Shown in pieces: positions 23,101 to 35,090 of a DNA stretch of 64,000 nt. A program made the position numbers and the translations under genes. Source of the DNA: Cymbidium sinense. Lineage: Eukaryota > Streptophyta > Magnoliopsida > Asparagales > Orchidaceae. Position 1 is the stretch's first letter, and each line of letters begins with the position of its first letter. The stretch covers positions 146,187,601 to 146,251,600 of the forward strand of contig CM038221.1 in assembly GCA_021442155.1 (NCBI GenBank), in the 5' to 3' direction. The notes under the pieces were generated by a model. It worked only from the letters and a program-made list of their open reading frames with translations. It was not told the origin of the DNA and did not search any database.

Positions 23101-24968
23101 TTTAATCTTTTGTACTGTGCTTCACATGTTTAGGTGATCCATTGCTTTGGATTGGATTCCTAGGCTTGTGTGTTTGTTAGATTGGATGTTAGGGCATTCT
23201 TTCTAGATTTAACACTATTTTTTGTAGGGGTTGTGTTAAAGGGGCCACTGCAATAAATAAATCAAAATATAAAATTATTTTTGTTAAAAATCCTTAACAT
23301 AAACCATAAGATGTGGGCTTGGCAAACAACTAATGCTAAGCCCATATATTTGTGAAAAATAAACTACTTTGTGTGTTGTGTGTATTTCCTAACATCTGTT
23401 TCACAGAGCTTAGGATTTCTTTTGAATATTAAATAAATTTGAGCTTATAATTAGGTTAGGATCTATCTAGGATTAGAGTTGACCCTACCGAGATGGTGCT
23501 GGTCCCTATGGAGTCCAATAGATGTCCCTAAAGAAGGAGACTTTCCTGGAGAGAAGGCCCATAGATCTAAACTTGTAGATCTAGGTTGTTGTAAAACTTG
23601 GTCCCATTTTCTTTGGGGTGTACAACATCTACCGAGATTGCCTTTTCTTATATAATTTAATTTGGCTTGATTTATTTTGGGTGTGCAATAGAAATAACAT
23701 GCATTTTTAGGTTTATTTTGTGCTATGTTTGTGCTGTAATGAATGCCAAAACGTAGGCTCATAGGCTAAACTAAATTTTCTACCCAACTAATCAATCAAA
23801 ACATAAAAATAAATATAACTCATAATCTTCTCATGAAAGCCTAGGTATTAAAGCAAGATAAAATATGTAACAACCCCTTAGCTGGATGTTGAAATCATGC
23901 ATAATGTTTCACTCTTGATTAAGGAATGGCTTCCATCTTTGCCAGAGAACCTGGCTTGACCTTTGAGAGGGAAAGAACACGTTATTCTAATTTGGTCTAT
24001 AACCTTTTTCTAATAGCATGCATTAGGAATAAATTGCATACCTATGGCCTAAAATGAATATTGAGTCAAAAGTTTAATAGAATATGAAAAATATGCATTA
24101 GATAGATGCATCTTCATACCCTACATGATCTTAGGGATTAGGGAGTAGTCTAGGTTCATAGATTTCTTTCTAAAAATAAAACCATCTTGCATTCATTTGA
24201 CTAACTCTATGAATTTAAAATGCGCTTAGGTGGTGTGCCTTCTGAAGATTGTAAGTCTAAGAGTCGTGGATAGGTTAGTTCTCTCAAGTGAGGAGAATGG
24301 CAATGATTCCCAAAGATAGAACTAGGTCGATCCGACGTGTTAGAAGCAGACTAGGTTTCGAAGCATCCTTTTTATGAATAAGTCTTCAACCCTAGGCATT
24401 TATGCAGTTTTATGATGCTAGAATTTAAGTCCTAGATTTCTAAAAAAATGACAACTTGAAATCTAAAATTAAATCCCAAATTTGATGCCCAATCATAAGA
24501 TAATTGAAATGTCTATCGGTATCCCGATCAATGTATTTCCTACTCTTTCCCATTTGACTCTTTAAAATAACTCTCTCTAATTTGGACATGTCCTAATTGA
24601 ATTTTCAAAATCAATCTTTTGAAAACTATCTTAGTAGTCTTTAAAAATAACCACTTATTTCTTTAATCGAGATATTCTGGAAGAGACTCTTCCTAAGATG
24701 TAATTAACTATAGGCTTGCCTTTATAGGAACCATGATCCTAGGATAAAATAAACCCTATTCTACTTTTCCATGTAGTTCGTGGATAATACTCACAAAAGA
24801 CCCATTAACCTTAGAGTCTTTTATTGAAATGATCAATCCATTACAAGAGCATGTTTATCTGTCAAGATAATATGTTTACTCTTTAATGCCGTATTTGGTC
24901 ATCTAAATAAAATATTTCTAAACTCTATATGGTGATATTTCTTCTCTATTATAGAGAAAACACCAACA
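20175..24968 (+). repeat. E2 5' LTR (LTR-B, 4,794 bp)
   Basis: It starts TGTTGAGCTCATTTTTG and ends ACACCAACA, followed 7 bases later by the primer binding site. It is colinear with the interrupted 3' LTR (43137-45846 plus 53330-55358). A GC-rich core at about 21340-21600 has GATTTTTGATC-AGACGG (21462-21478) and a CACGTG box (about 21531). It lies ~1.3 kb from the start and may mark the transcription start. The last ~1.2 kb is related to the end of LTR-A (CCCCTTAGCTGGATG at 23874; AGAGAACCTGGCTTGACC at 23943). The rest is A/T-rich without genes. Confidence 0.9.
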
Positions 24969-24975
24969 TATTTTT

Positions 24976-24993
24976 TGGAGACTTCGCTGGGGA
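24976..24993 (+). promoter_or_regulatory. E2 primer binding site
   Basis: TGGAGACTTCGCTGGGGA lies 7 bases after the 5' LTR. It resembles the TGGCGACTCCGCTGGGGA-type site of Tat/Ogre elements (complementary to a tRNA-Arg 3' end), differing at two positions. The tRNA assignment is from family knowledge and is not verified here. Confidence 0.8.
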
Positions 24994-25283
24994 ATGATTC
25001 CTATCTCCATGTTTAGAAATAGATGATTATTTCTATATATTGACAGTGTACTAGTGTAAGTCACAGGTCGTGACTGTCTTTCTTTCTGTGGATACTTCTC
25101 CATTTAATCCTTGGTTGAATTTATCTAACATCTAGAAACAAAATATGAAATGAAATAAAAAAAATAGAGTGAGAGAGAAAATCTTGGCCATATTATTGGC
25201 TAAAATATCTGAGGTCAAAACTATTTTGACCATATTCTTCTTATTTTGCATTTTTAATAAAATTTTTTTCCTAAAAATAGGAA

Positions 25284-26010
25284 AATGGTTGGCTAGTTGA
25301 TCCATGCAGCTACTTCTGGCTTTAGCTTTTTTGTTGATAATAGCCGCTTACTTGATGGCTCCATCATCAAATTTGGGACCAGATTTGAAAATCTCAACAT
25401 TACTGCCAATGGAGTGACCCTTGCTCCTGCTGTTGAGGCAACTCTAAAAAAATAAGCAACCTAGTCTAGAATTTTCTAGTGTTTCTTTTCTTGATCTTGT
25501 TGGTGATAGGATGCTTACTAGCCAGACTATTGAGAGAGTCCAATAGGGACCCGTTCAAAAGAAATCAAAGATGCCCACTTCAGAGGCATTTCCTGCTCTA
25601 GTACCCTTGAGCACCTTTGAAGTAGGTTCCACCTCTAAAATATCTAAAATGGCCAAAAGTCAGAAGAAAATTAGAGGGAGGAGACTCAAGAGGATAGCTC
25701 TTAGGAAGAGGAAGAGAGATATGCTAGACATGGCTAGCTATGAAGAGGATGGATATACTCTTCTAAGACTTCTCCACTCTTAGGTGGATGCAGATTATAC
25801 CTATTGTCTACTGCCCTAGAGGAAGAGGACGTGATAAGGATTGCTAGTTCTCCACCCCGTCCTTTCATCCATCTTGAAAAGAAAAGCTTTAAACAAGTAA
25901 ATAGGGAATCTGAAGGTCAACTTCGTTACACCTTACATAGGATTCCTAGATCTTCTTCCTACACTAAAGAAGATCTATTAAGAGCCATGAAACATCAGAC
26001 TTCTTAAAAT
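25284..26010 (+). pseudogene. E2 leader ORF upstream of gag (broken)
   Basis: The frame at 25302-25453 reads AATSGFSFFVDNSRLLDGSI, IKFGTRFENLNITANGVTLA and then stops. A second stretch, 25571-25783, has FPALVPLSTF and a basic run (KKIRGRRLKRIALRKRKR). A third, 25804-26007, continues with FIHLEKKSFKQVNRES. Ogre-type elements can carry an extra ORF of unknown function before gag, and this is in that position. I recognise no domain. The basic cluster suggests nucleic-acid binding or a nuclear signal, which is inference only. The noncoding leader 24994-25283 shows nothing else. Confidence 0.5.
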
Positions 26011-26039
26011 CTAGCTAGAGAACTTTCAGGAAGAGCTGC

Positions 26040-28262
26040 CACCTTCTGTCATCAAAAGAAAGGGAAGGAGGTCATGTCTGATAGGAGGAAACCTTCTTAC
26101 CCTATGTCTATAGTATCAAGGCGATATCTTCATCCGGTGCACTCACTTACATGGCATAGAGATCAATACTAGGTTAGAAAAATGATAGGACTTCCTAAGA
26201 AAAGAATAAAAGGGTTTATATTAGAAAGTCCCTTCTACCGAGCATAGATTCCTTCACCACCCTTACCTTCTTCACCTTTAGAGAGATCTTTATTAGCCTA
26301 GTGATGTGCCTCTATTTTCATCACTAGGGCCTTCGGTTACATTCATTAGATGTTCCTAGTAAGGGAATGAATTCTTCTCATCCATCTCCTTATCTCAGGG
26401 AAATTACTGATGATAATCACTTAGGCCTGGGAGCCATCCTCGAGAGTATCCCTACATCTCAGGAGAATGTGAATGAATTATTTGAAGTAAAGCCAATAGA
26501 AATTTGTGAACCAATGGATGTCATCTTAGACAGTAATGGTGTTCCACTCTTTATTCAAAGAAGAGATGGAAAATATTATTAAAGAAGATGAAGAAAAGAA
26601 AAATCAAAAATAAGTTTTGAATATTTTGATCATGAGCAAGATGACCTATTGGATGATAATTTAGTGTTGCCAATAGCATATATCTACATGGTTCACACCA
26701 GAACATCTAAGAAAGAGCAAGAAGAGACACAAGAAAAATCTGCTTTAGCTTCAACCTAACAGCTTATCCTTTAGCTTCAAAAGAAGGATGAGCAAATTGA
26801 TTCTATGAATAAGAAGATGGAAGAGATGATTGCTACCATGCAATCACTCCAAAGTATGATTCCATCTTCTTCTTGACCCCATCAAATTGAGCATTCAAAT
26901 TCACTGCATCCTACCGATGATTTGAGGTCCAGTTTGGAAGACTATTGACAGAATCAAAACCTGTGTAGTACCTTCCAACACTAAACTAAAGACATTTGTA
27001 GAACAACAGGTGAAAGAAGCATTTGCACTCGCACAACCTGACTCCAAAGGTAGACCATATCCTGGGGAGTTTGATTCCATTCTTTATCCTAAAGGGTTTG
27101 TATCCCCATCTTTCAAAGTATTTGACAGGACTGGAAATCCTAAGCAACATTTAGCTCACTTTCACACAAGTTGTTGTAATGTCAGAGGGAGCGATGCTCT
27201 TTCATTTAGATAGTTCATTAGCAGCTTGAGGGGAGTTTCTTTTGATTGGTATGCTGATTTACCAATGATTCGGTGTGCACTTTCACCGAATTAGAAGAAA
27301 AGTTTGTGAAGAGATTCACAGGTGTTCAACATAATGTTACTATTGGAGTCCTAGTGGTAGCACATCAGAAGTCTGGAGAGTCTCTGGTTGATTATATTCT
27401 TAGATGGAGAATCCTCAGCTTAAAATACGAGCCTCAATTACAAGAGCAGCATACTATAGAGATCCTCCTCAAGAACATACATGGCCCTATAGCCTTCCTA
27501 CTCGAAAGATTTACTATTAAAACCTTCAAAAAAATTTTAAATAAAGCCTCTAATTTATAAGAGAAAGCTCCCAGGATGTTGTTATTAAAAGACCAATCTG
27601 AGTCATCTAGGCCTAGGAAGCCTTTAGAAAGAAAGAGCAATATCTCTGCAGTGGATAGAGGGAAAGCTCCTATGCAAGTACAATCAGAGCGAGCTTCATC
27701 TTATGAACCACTACAATAATATAAGTCATTATTCCTTAGGAATTTTTCAACTAGTTCTTTCTCAGAAAGGATGAACCAAACTTATTCTTTTAAGAAAAAG
27801 GCAGTGAGAAAAATTTTCAAAAATCAAATGAAAAAGCAATATTTCAAACTTCCTCACCTGAAAAGGCTAGAAGAGGTAGGAAAAGTAAATGATCCCAATT
27901 ATTGCCCATATCATCAGATGTTGGGGCATACCATTGAGGATTGCTTTTTATTCAAGAACTAGTTTGAAAGAAATTTTAAGATGGGATTGGTGACTATTCC
28001 AAATGAGTACCTTGTGGACCCTATGCATGGGTCCATTAAGGTTATAACTGATAATTCTTCTCCCAATTCTTCATATCAAAATGAATGGGATATAGCTTTA
28101 TCCTGTTCTACAAAGAAACATATGATGAAAAATTTAAAACTTGCCATGGATCGACATCGAGGTGATCACTTTGATCCATTGAGTCTAGAGTATGAGTTCC
28201 ACCTCACCTCAACATTTTCAACCACAAAAGATCAAAAGTGTGAGGGAGGGACATCTATCTAG
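26040..28262 (+). pseudogene. E2 gag (broken)
   Basis: Gag forms the particle and packages RNA. The conserved core begins QPDSKGRPYPGEFD, KVFDRTGNPKQHLAHF (27010-27213). It continues across a stop with SLRGVSFDWYADLP (about 27219-27262), then FTELEEKFVKRF and ESLVDYILRWRILSLKY (27273-27560), the usual retrotransposon-gag order. A coiled-coil-like KKDEQIDSMNKKMEEMIATM lies at 26774-26833. A zinc-knuckle-like YCPYHQMLGHTIEDC is at about 27900-27944, followed by FKN. Stops and shifts divide it into at least five pieces. Confidence 0.85.
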
Positions 28263-28648
28263 AGATAGAACTCTATGATAAAGATTGAAAGATGGTACCA
28301 TATAAGCCTTTATCTTTATGTACTTTCAAAAGAATGAATAAAAAAGTCTCTCGATAACATTTATTACATTTATGCTATTTTTAATGAAAATGAGAATGAA
28401 AATATTGAAAAATTTAATATAAAAAAAGAAGAATCTCATGATGTTTACATGACTCAGGGCCAGAAACTTACATGAAAGATTTGCATGGTGGCCCACTTAT
28501 TATAGATATAGAAGTAATCATCATCGAAAAAAGGATGGTCAAAATGAGGAAGTTGATTCAACCTTGGAGATATTGTTGAAGTAAATCTCCATAGTGGAAG
28601 AGTCTTACCACCTATTTACCTCCTACTCAGAAAAAAGAGAAGCAAATA

Positions 28649-29500
28649 ATGGATGAAAACCCAAGTTTAGATTCCTTACTTAAAGAAATACCAGCAAAAA
28701 TAAAGGTTCCCAAAGTAGATTATAATGTTCTAGCCCATCTCAGGAAGCTCCCTGCTAGATTAAGCATTTATGTCGCTTTCATTCTTTTAAAAGAAATGAG
28801 AGAGTCACTGGTAAAAACATTACTTGATCCAGAGATATGCCTGACTCAACTAGCAGCTACTTTCTCAGAAGAGGCCTGCTACTTTAAGGTGATCCTAGGA
28901 GTTATTTTCTCTAATAAAGATCTACTTTTGGGAACTAGTAACCATAACCGTCTTCTCTATATTGCTATAAAAATTGAAAATATAAGACTATCAAGAGTTC
29001 TAGTAGATCCTAGCGCATATGTTAACATTATGAACTCTAGAACATTAGCATTTTTAAAAATTGATAGTAGAAGACTTAGTTATGATAAGATATCGTTAAG
29101 GGGCTTTAACGAAATAAGTGGAAAAGCTTTAGGTTCAATCACTATATTATTAGAAATAGAATGATTGAAAACTGAAGATAAATTTTACATTATAGATTTA
29201 GAAACTTCATATAATGCTCTCTTAGGTAGACCTTGGATCCATGAGTATAAAATGGTTCATTCTTCACTCCACCAATGTATTAAGTACACTTGGGATGGAG
29301 TGGAATATGTTATAAAAGAAGATATACACCCATTCTCTATTCATGAGATTGAGTTCTATGAAGTTGTTATTTACTACATGCTTAAGAAACCTAGATTTAA
29401 TTCTATAAAATCAATCATTATTGAAGCACAAAGTACAATAATCAAGAAAGATGAAAAGAAAGAAAAGGAGGAAAATGAAAAGAAAAAGAACCTCCAATAA
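28649..29500 (+). pseudogene. E2 aspartic protease region
   Basis: The first frame (28649-29164, 171 codons) has the flank VDYNVLAHLRKLPARLSIYV (from about 28718), the active-site strand RVLVDPSAYVNIM and then LRGFNE..GKALGSI. As in E1 the expected active-site glycine is serine. An in-frame TGA (29161-29163) interrupts. Then [31 protein letters not shown] and SLHQCIKY follow to 29500, ending in a K/E-rich tail similar to E1. One stop separates two otherwise readable halves. Confidence 0.85.
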
Positions 29501-30227
29501 TTCATATTGATTTAGAATCCAGCTCAGATGAGAATCCCATTGTAGAAATGCTTCAATAAAGTTTGAGATTTCTTAGAATTATCGATGAGGAAGAAATCAA
29601 AACATTAAAGGAAGAGTGAACTATCCACATATGAAAAATTGAAAAATTATGTAGATACTTTAACTTTGACTCCTCTAAATTAAAATAAAATATCTCAATT
29701 AGAGGTCAAAGTAGCCCCTAACTTATCATGAGAAGTGGGGATATCAGTAAAATTTTATTCTATACCCGGTCCTTCAAGCAGAAGGAGATGTAAAGCTTGA
29801 AGAACCATCTTTCAATGAAATAATAGAACTTTTTTTTTATCGATATTCGACTTGTGTAAAGAATTTTGTGAAACATAATTTTATCACAAATGTTTGGTCC
29901 AAAGATAAAGCCCAACTCATGGAGAGTTTATGGAATGAAAAACATAGAAACTTTCATTCCAAAGCTGCAATTGGGTTTGGTACTATTGAATCATTTGATG
30001 ATACAGAGCATTGTTTAATGATAAGTAATCATCAAGTAGATAAACTCTTTGAAGTCACTTCTACTTTTCTAGAAGACTCATTCATAAAAACTATGGAGGA
30101 ATCCAAAGATGATTCACTTCAGAATGCACCTCCTGAATAAGAGGAAGAAATAAAATCTGCTATATATGAATTAAAGGAGGTTAACTTAAGAACTCTTGAG
30201 AACCCAAAATTGACTTTTATTAGCTAG
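29501..30227 (+). pseudogene. E2 protease-RT linker
   Basis: This is the degraded link between protease and RT. It holds the conserved block seen in E1 and E3: LEEPSFNEIIELFFYRYSTC (about 29797-29856), then VWSKDKAQLMESLWNE (from about 29892). A following stretch to 30140 ends in NAPPE, like E1 DAPPE. Two frames are needed. Function unknown. Confidence 0.6.
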
Positions 30228-30866
30228 TTGCTGGGTCCAGAAGATTATGACGAGTTAATCACTTTACTCTTTGCGTATAAAGATTGCTTTGCCTTGAGTT
30301 ATGATGAAATGCCAGGTTTATCCCAGGATGTGGCTGTGCACAAACAAGGAATTAAACCTGATGTCATCCAAGTGAAGCAGACTCCTAGGCGAATGTTCCT
30401 AGAAGTAGTGCAACAAGTGATCATTGAAATAAAGAAACTAATTGAAGCTGGCTTTATACAAGAGGAACAATACCCTGATTGGGTAGCCAACATAGTTCCA
30501 GTAAAAAAGAAGAATGGTCAAATACATATCTGCGTTGACTTTAGAGACTTATATAAGGCTTGTCCCAAACTTGAGTTCCCTCTGTCTATACCTGAACTCA
30601 TGGTCGACATAACCTCCTCACATGAGATCTTTTCATTTATGGATGGATCATCTGGTTATAATCAAATTAAGATGTCCCCAGAGGATGAAAAGCATATGAC
30701 ATTCAGGACTCCAATAGAGATTTTTTGTTACATGGTCATACCATTTGGTCTCAAAAATACTAGAGCTACTTATCAAAGAGCTATTACTAGAATGTTCGAT
30801 GACTTGATTCATAATCAAGTTGAATGTTATATCGATGATTTAGTCATTAAAAACAAAATAAAATAA
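30228..30866 (+). pseudogene. E2 reverse transcriptase (212 codons open)
   Basis: This is the best-preserved enzyme region of the window and is open throughout. Motifs in order: FALSYDEMPGL, KQTPRRM, EAGFI, WVANIVPVKKKNGQIHICVD, FRDLYKACPK, FSFMDGSSGYNQIKM, MVIPFGLKNTRATYQRA and the catalytic box CYIDDLVIK (about residues 200-208). The usual box in this lineage is YVDD, so this copy has valine to isoleucine. MDGSSGYNQI replaces the family's D-G/A-x-SGYNQI, so the first catalytic aspartate is present. The frame is closed at 30864-30866, just after the box. Confidence 0.9.
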
Positions 30867-31640
30867 GACAATTTTTATGATTTACATGTCATTTTTCAAC
30901 GATTGCACCAATATAACTTAAAGATGAATCCTCTAAAATGTGCCTTTGGAGTTACTTCAGGGAAATTCTTAGGATTTGTAGTGCAGCATCGTGGGATAGA
31001 AATTGATCCAAAAAAGATAAAAGTTATTATAGAAATTCCACCACCTAGAAGTCTTACATAGCTAAGATCATTCCAGGGAAGGCTTGCATAAGGAGATTCA
31101 TATCAAATTTATCTAGAAGGTGTCAACCCTTTGCATTATTGAAGAAAGATTCCAAATTTATTTGGGATGGAAAATGCCAAGGTGCCTTCAAAACCTAAAG
31201 TGATATTTAATGAATCCTCATTTTGGCTTCACGTGAACTCCATTAATAATCTGATGAATCTGGGGCTTTATTAGCTCAAACAAATGAAGAAGGAAGGCCC
31301 TTTAATATCTAAGTCGCTGTGCTTATCCCAATGAAAAGAATTATCCTCATATTGAGAAACATTGCTTAGCCTTAATTTTTACTGCTAAAAAACTAAGGCA
31401 TTATATGCTTTCTCATAAGGTCAACCTCATTTCAAGGGTGAATGTTTTGCAATATCTCATGACCCGTCCAACGTTGTCTAGGCATTTAGCATGATGGTCA
31501 ATGATTTTATTACAATTTGAGATCACTTATATTCCTCTTCATGCTATAAAAAAGATAAATAGTGGTAGATTTATTAGCAACACACCCTATGCTTGAAGGG
31601 TCTCCTCTAAATGATGATCTCCTAGATTAATAGATCATAG
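30867..31640 (+). pseudogene. E2 first RNase H domain remnant
   Basis: It starts with the RT thumb (LHVIFQRLHQYNLKMNPLKC, about 30883-30942; GKFLGFVVQHRGIEIDPKKI, about 30961-31020). Then RNase H is scattered over several frames, with HYMLSHKVNLISR-like text near 31402-31436 and ITYIPLHA-like text at about 31529. It is much more decayed than the RT before it and the aRNH after it. Confidence 0.65.
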
Positions 31641-31649
31641 CATTTGAAG

Positions 31650-32428
31650 GTGAACCTAATACCACTTGGGTATATTTTGATGGTGCATCATCATCAAGAA
31701 GACATAAAGAATCAAACTATCTATCTTAGGAAAGGCAAGAATTGGGTTAATCTTTATAACCACAGAAAAAGAAATGATGAGATATTCATATCATATGGCT
31801 GAGCCTTGTACAAACAATGAAGATGAATATGAAGCTCTTATTACTGGTTTAGAGTTGGCAATCCTTATGGAAATTAAAACTATAAAATTTTTTGGAGATT
31901 CCCAACTGGTTATAAACCAAGTAAGCCAAATCTATAAAGTTTTGCATCTAAAGCTCTTCAATTATCATCAATATACAATGAAATTATTTGAAAAGAATCC
32001 ATATGTAACGTTGTGTAGAATATCTCGCCAAGAGAATTCAATAGCAGATGCTTTAGCTAAATTAGCCAAAGAAATCATATGCTTAGAAAAAGAATCAATT
32101 TCTATAGAAGTTCAAAATCAACAGGTTTTATCTCTTGTAGATTTAAACTACATTAATAGGCAAGAAGAAATGCAAGAAATAGCCATTCTTACTAAAGGTC
32201 AAATAGAATGCAATTGGAGGCAACTATTTATTGACTATTTAAGTAAGGGGAGTCTTTCTGAAAATAAATCATTTTCAAATCAAATAATGAAACACGCTTT
32301 ATCTTATGCATTGATCAATAATGCTTTATATCGTAGGTCATGCGACCAAATGTGGCTCCGTTGTTTGGACAAATCAAAAGCCCATAAGGTTAACACTCTA
32401 GATTGTGTGGAGCACACCAATCTAGGCC
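31650..32428 (+). pseudogene. E2 aRNH, connection and start of integrase
   Basis: TWVYFDGASSS (31659-31692) opens the second RNase H. After a short broken part, 31774 onward stays open for about 218 codons up to the A1 insertion. CTNNEDEYEALI, FFGDSQLVINQ and ENSIADALAKLA give the remaining acidic positions of the fold, so all four catalytic acids are visible. A connection segment (VQNQQVLSLVDLNYI, WRQLFIDYL) leads into integrase (DQMWLRCLDKSKAHKV). The zinc-binding part is then cut at 32428 by A1. An open frame appears to run on to 32451, but the last eight codons are LTR. Confidence 0.85.
32424..32428. repeat. Left target-site duplication of A1 (AGGCC)
   Basis: These five bases precede the TATTGACC start of A1. 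The right copy is TGGCC at 40298-40302, four of five identical. Both lie inside the integrase coding sequence. Confidence 0.7.
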
Positions 32429-33231
32429 TATTGACCTCATTTTTAGAATGAGTTCTCAACACCTCCATCTTAGGCTTAGGATTCCTCTTAGACTTTGAGA
32501 GTTCCTTAGTCTTAAGACACATCTAATGATTAGGTGGACACTCTCCCCAGCCATAAGACTTAGAAGAGTTAGCCATAGGAGTATGTCATGCCTTAGGAGT
32601 GTTAGGAAAATCTCCTACTCTTAGCCAAAACCATTCCTCACTTTCCTTCTTTTAAGTCAAATTCCAGATCAATTCCATTTGATTTTTTCAAACTCAAATC
32701 AATTCCATGATTGAAATCCTTGATTGAAATCCATGATTGAAAGCCATGATCAAATTCCATCAAAATTCCTATGTCAAAATTTCCTAAGTCCTTAACCCTT
32801 TCTTAAAAACTTAACCAAAATTGTGATCTAAACTTATTCAAATCTTTGAGATCTTCTCATAACCTATTTAGATTCTCATTTATATTCACATTTATAAATG
32901 AAATATAAATTCAAACCCATCAAATCAAATTCAAAATTCCAAGAAAATTCATGAAAATTTTCTAAATTTCTTTAATTTTCCATTAAAGGACTTAGCCAAA
33001 ATCAACTCCAAATCTTGTTCAAACCTATTCAAATCCATGGGATTTTCTCAAGAACTATTTATATCCTCATTTATATTCTCATATATAAAAATATAAATTT
33101 TAAATTAAAAAATGCTTGAAATTCCCTTAAATCCCTTAAATTTTGATTAAAGGATTTAACCAAAACTTTGATAAAACCACTTCAAACTCATAGGATTTCT
33201 CAAAATCAATTTATATCCTCATCTATGTTCT

Positions 33232-33254
33232 CATATATATATATATATATATAT
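33232..33254 (+). repeat. AT dinucleotide repeat inside A1
   Basis: A run of alternating A and T of about 23 bases lies in one of the ~170 bp subrepeats, where the sister units have CATATATAAATG. It is a local expansion. Confidence 0.85.
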
Positions 33255-33769
33255 GAAATATAAATCAATCAATCCAATCCAAGTCAAAATTAAATTTCAA
33301 ATTATTAATCCTTTTAAATTCCCTTTAAATGGATTTAACTTAAATCATGATTAAACTCTTTCAAATTCTTGAAATTTTACATGATCAATTTATATTCTCA
33401 TTTATATTCACATACATAAATGAAATATAAATTCAAACAATCAAAACCATCTCCAAAGATCAAACTCAAATCAAATCAAAATCAAATGCAACCTTTCAAG
33501 TCAAAATCTTGAACTTAGCCAAAATTAATTCAAATCAAGCCAAACTCTTGATTTTCTCTCATGGTTAAATCAATCCTACAATCATGAGTCCATATATAAA
33601 TCCAAACTCTAATCAAACAATCAAAACAAAAATAAAAAATCAAACCCAAAACTCCTTCATATTCTTCCTTTGAATATGAAATTCTCAAATGGATCAAAAT
33701 CCATTTGACTTCAAACCACTTATAAATGATTTATATTTTAAGCATAAGTCCATATACAAGATTAATCAA

Positions 33770-34640
33770 CTTCAAATCAGGTTTTGACCAAGCCATTTGA
33801 CCCACCTAGGCTCACTTGACCCAAAGTGACCAAAGTACCTATGAGCCAACTTTGATCCTAACAAAATTGGATTAAAGCAAACTTATATTTGCCTCTCATC
33901 ATGATCAACAATCATCATGGGATGATCAATCAATCAAATTGGGTCAAACCAAGTCAAACCTAAGGGTTGACCAAGTCAACACTTAACCTAAAATGAAACC
34001 TTACATAGCTAAAATCCACCATAGGCCAAATTGATTGAAACCAAGTTCACTCATGACCTATGTTTGAACTTGACCAAGTCAATCTTTGAGCCTAACCTAA
34101 CCCATTTGGCCCACTTGACCCAAGTTGACCCATTTTGACCTAAAGGGTCAAAATGTGTCAAAACTTGATCTAAGCCAAATTGATTGAAACCAATGGGTCA
34201 AGTCCATCCTAAATCACTTGTGAAACTTGACCAAAGCCTCAATTGGCCAACTAGACCCAACCTAGCCCAATTGACCTTAGACCCAACATGACCTAAAGGG
34301 GTCATGTTGAGCCAAAATTAAATCTAACCAAAATTTATTGAAAAAAAAAGATACCAATTCACTCCATATGACCAACCAAACCTAAACCTACTCTTGACCT
34401 AACTCAAATAAATCAAATGGGTCAAATAGGTCAACTTGACCCATTTGACCTAAATGAGTCATATGAGCCAAAACCTAACCTATACCAAATTTAACCAAAC
34501 CAAAGGCACCAAAACATTTCAAATTATCATATGAACTTGACCCAACCCTTGGTTTGACCCAATTTGACCTATTGGTAAACTTGACCCATTTTGACCTAAA
34601 TGAGTCAACATGAGCCAAACCCTATCAAATGGATTCCAAA
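33770..34640 (+). promoter_or_regulatory. TTGAC/GTCAA-rich zone of A1 (possible W-box cluster)
   Basis: At least eight TTGAC or GTCAA pentamers lie between 34070 and 34202 alone, and the density continues across the zone. TTGAC(C/T) is the core of the WRKY-factor W-box. Equivalent zones lie at 7060-7740, 8790-9580, 14720-15540, 17020-17760 and 51480-52330. A regulatory role is inference; a degenerate tandem repeat is the alternative. Confidence 0.45.
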
Positions 34641-35071
34641 TCCATTGAAACTTGGCCCAAACTATTTTCTCAACATAGCAAACATACCCAAATTTTAAAA
34701 AATAGCAAAATGACCATTATACCCCTAGGACATAGAACAAATTTTGGCCAAGCCCATGGGTATTTTGGTCATGCACTCATCACAATCACTTGAGGCTCTC
34801 CTAAAACCTCAAGGGGACCTAGTGATGAGTGGTGCACCCAACCCAATGGGTTTGGGTCAACCCATTTGGCCCATGGACCAAACCCAACCCATAGGCATGA
34901 AATTGAAAATTTAAACTCCCCCCAAAGCTCAATTGGATGCACATAGGAGTTAGGCTTCCACTCCTCTGGCTAAACTGACCATGTGCACACCTCTAACCAT
35001 CAAAACAACCCATCCCATGGTGTCAATTGGATCAAAATGACAAGCTTGTGCTCAATCGTCCGATTGCCATA

Positions 35072-35090
35072 GGGGGAGATATACTCCCCC
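35072..35090. promoter_or_regulatory. Conserved inverted repeat in LTR-A
   Basis: GGGGGAG-ATATA-CTCCCCC. Copies lie at 10057-10075, 14322-14338 and 51055-51070, against a weakly conserved background. It is in the presumed U3, ~0.6 kb before the GC-rich core. Function unknown. Confidence 0.5.
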
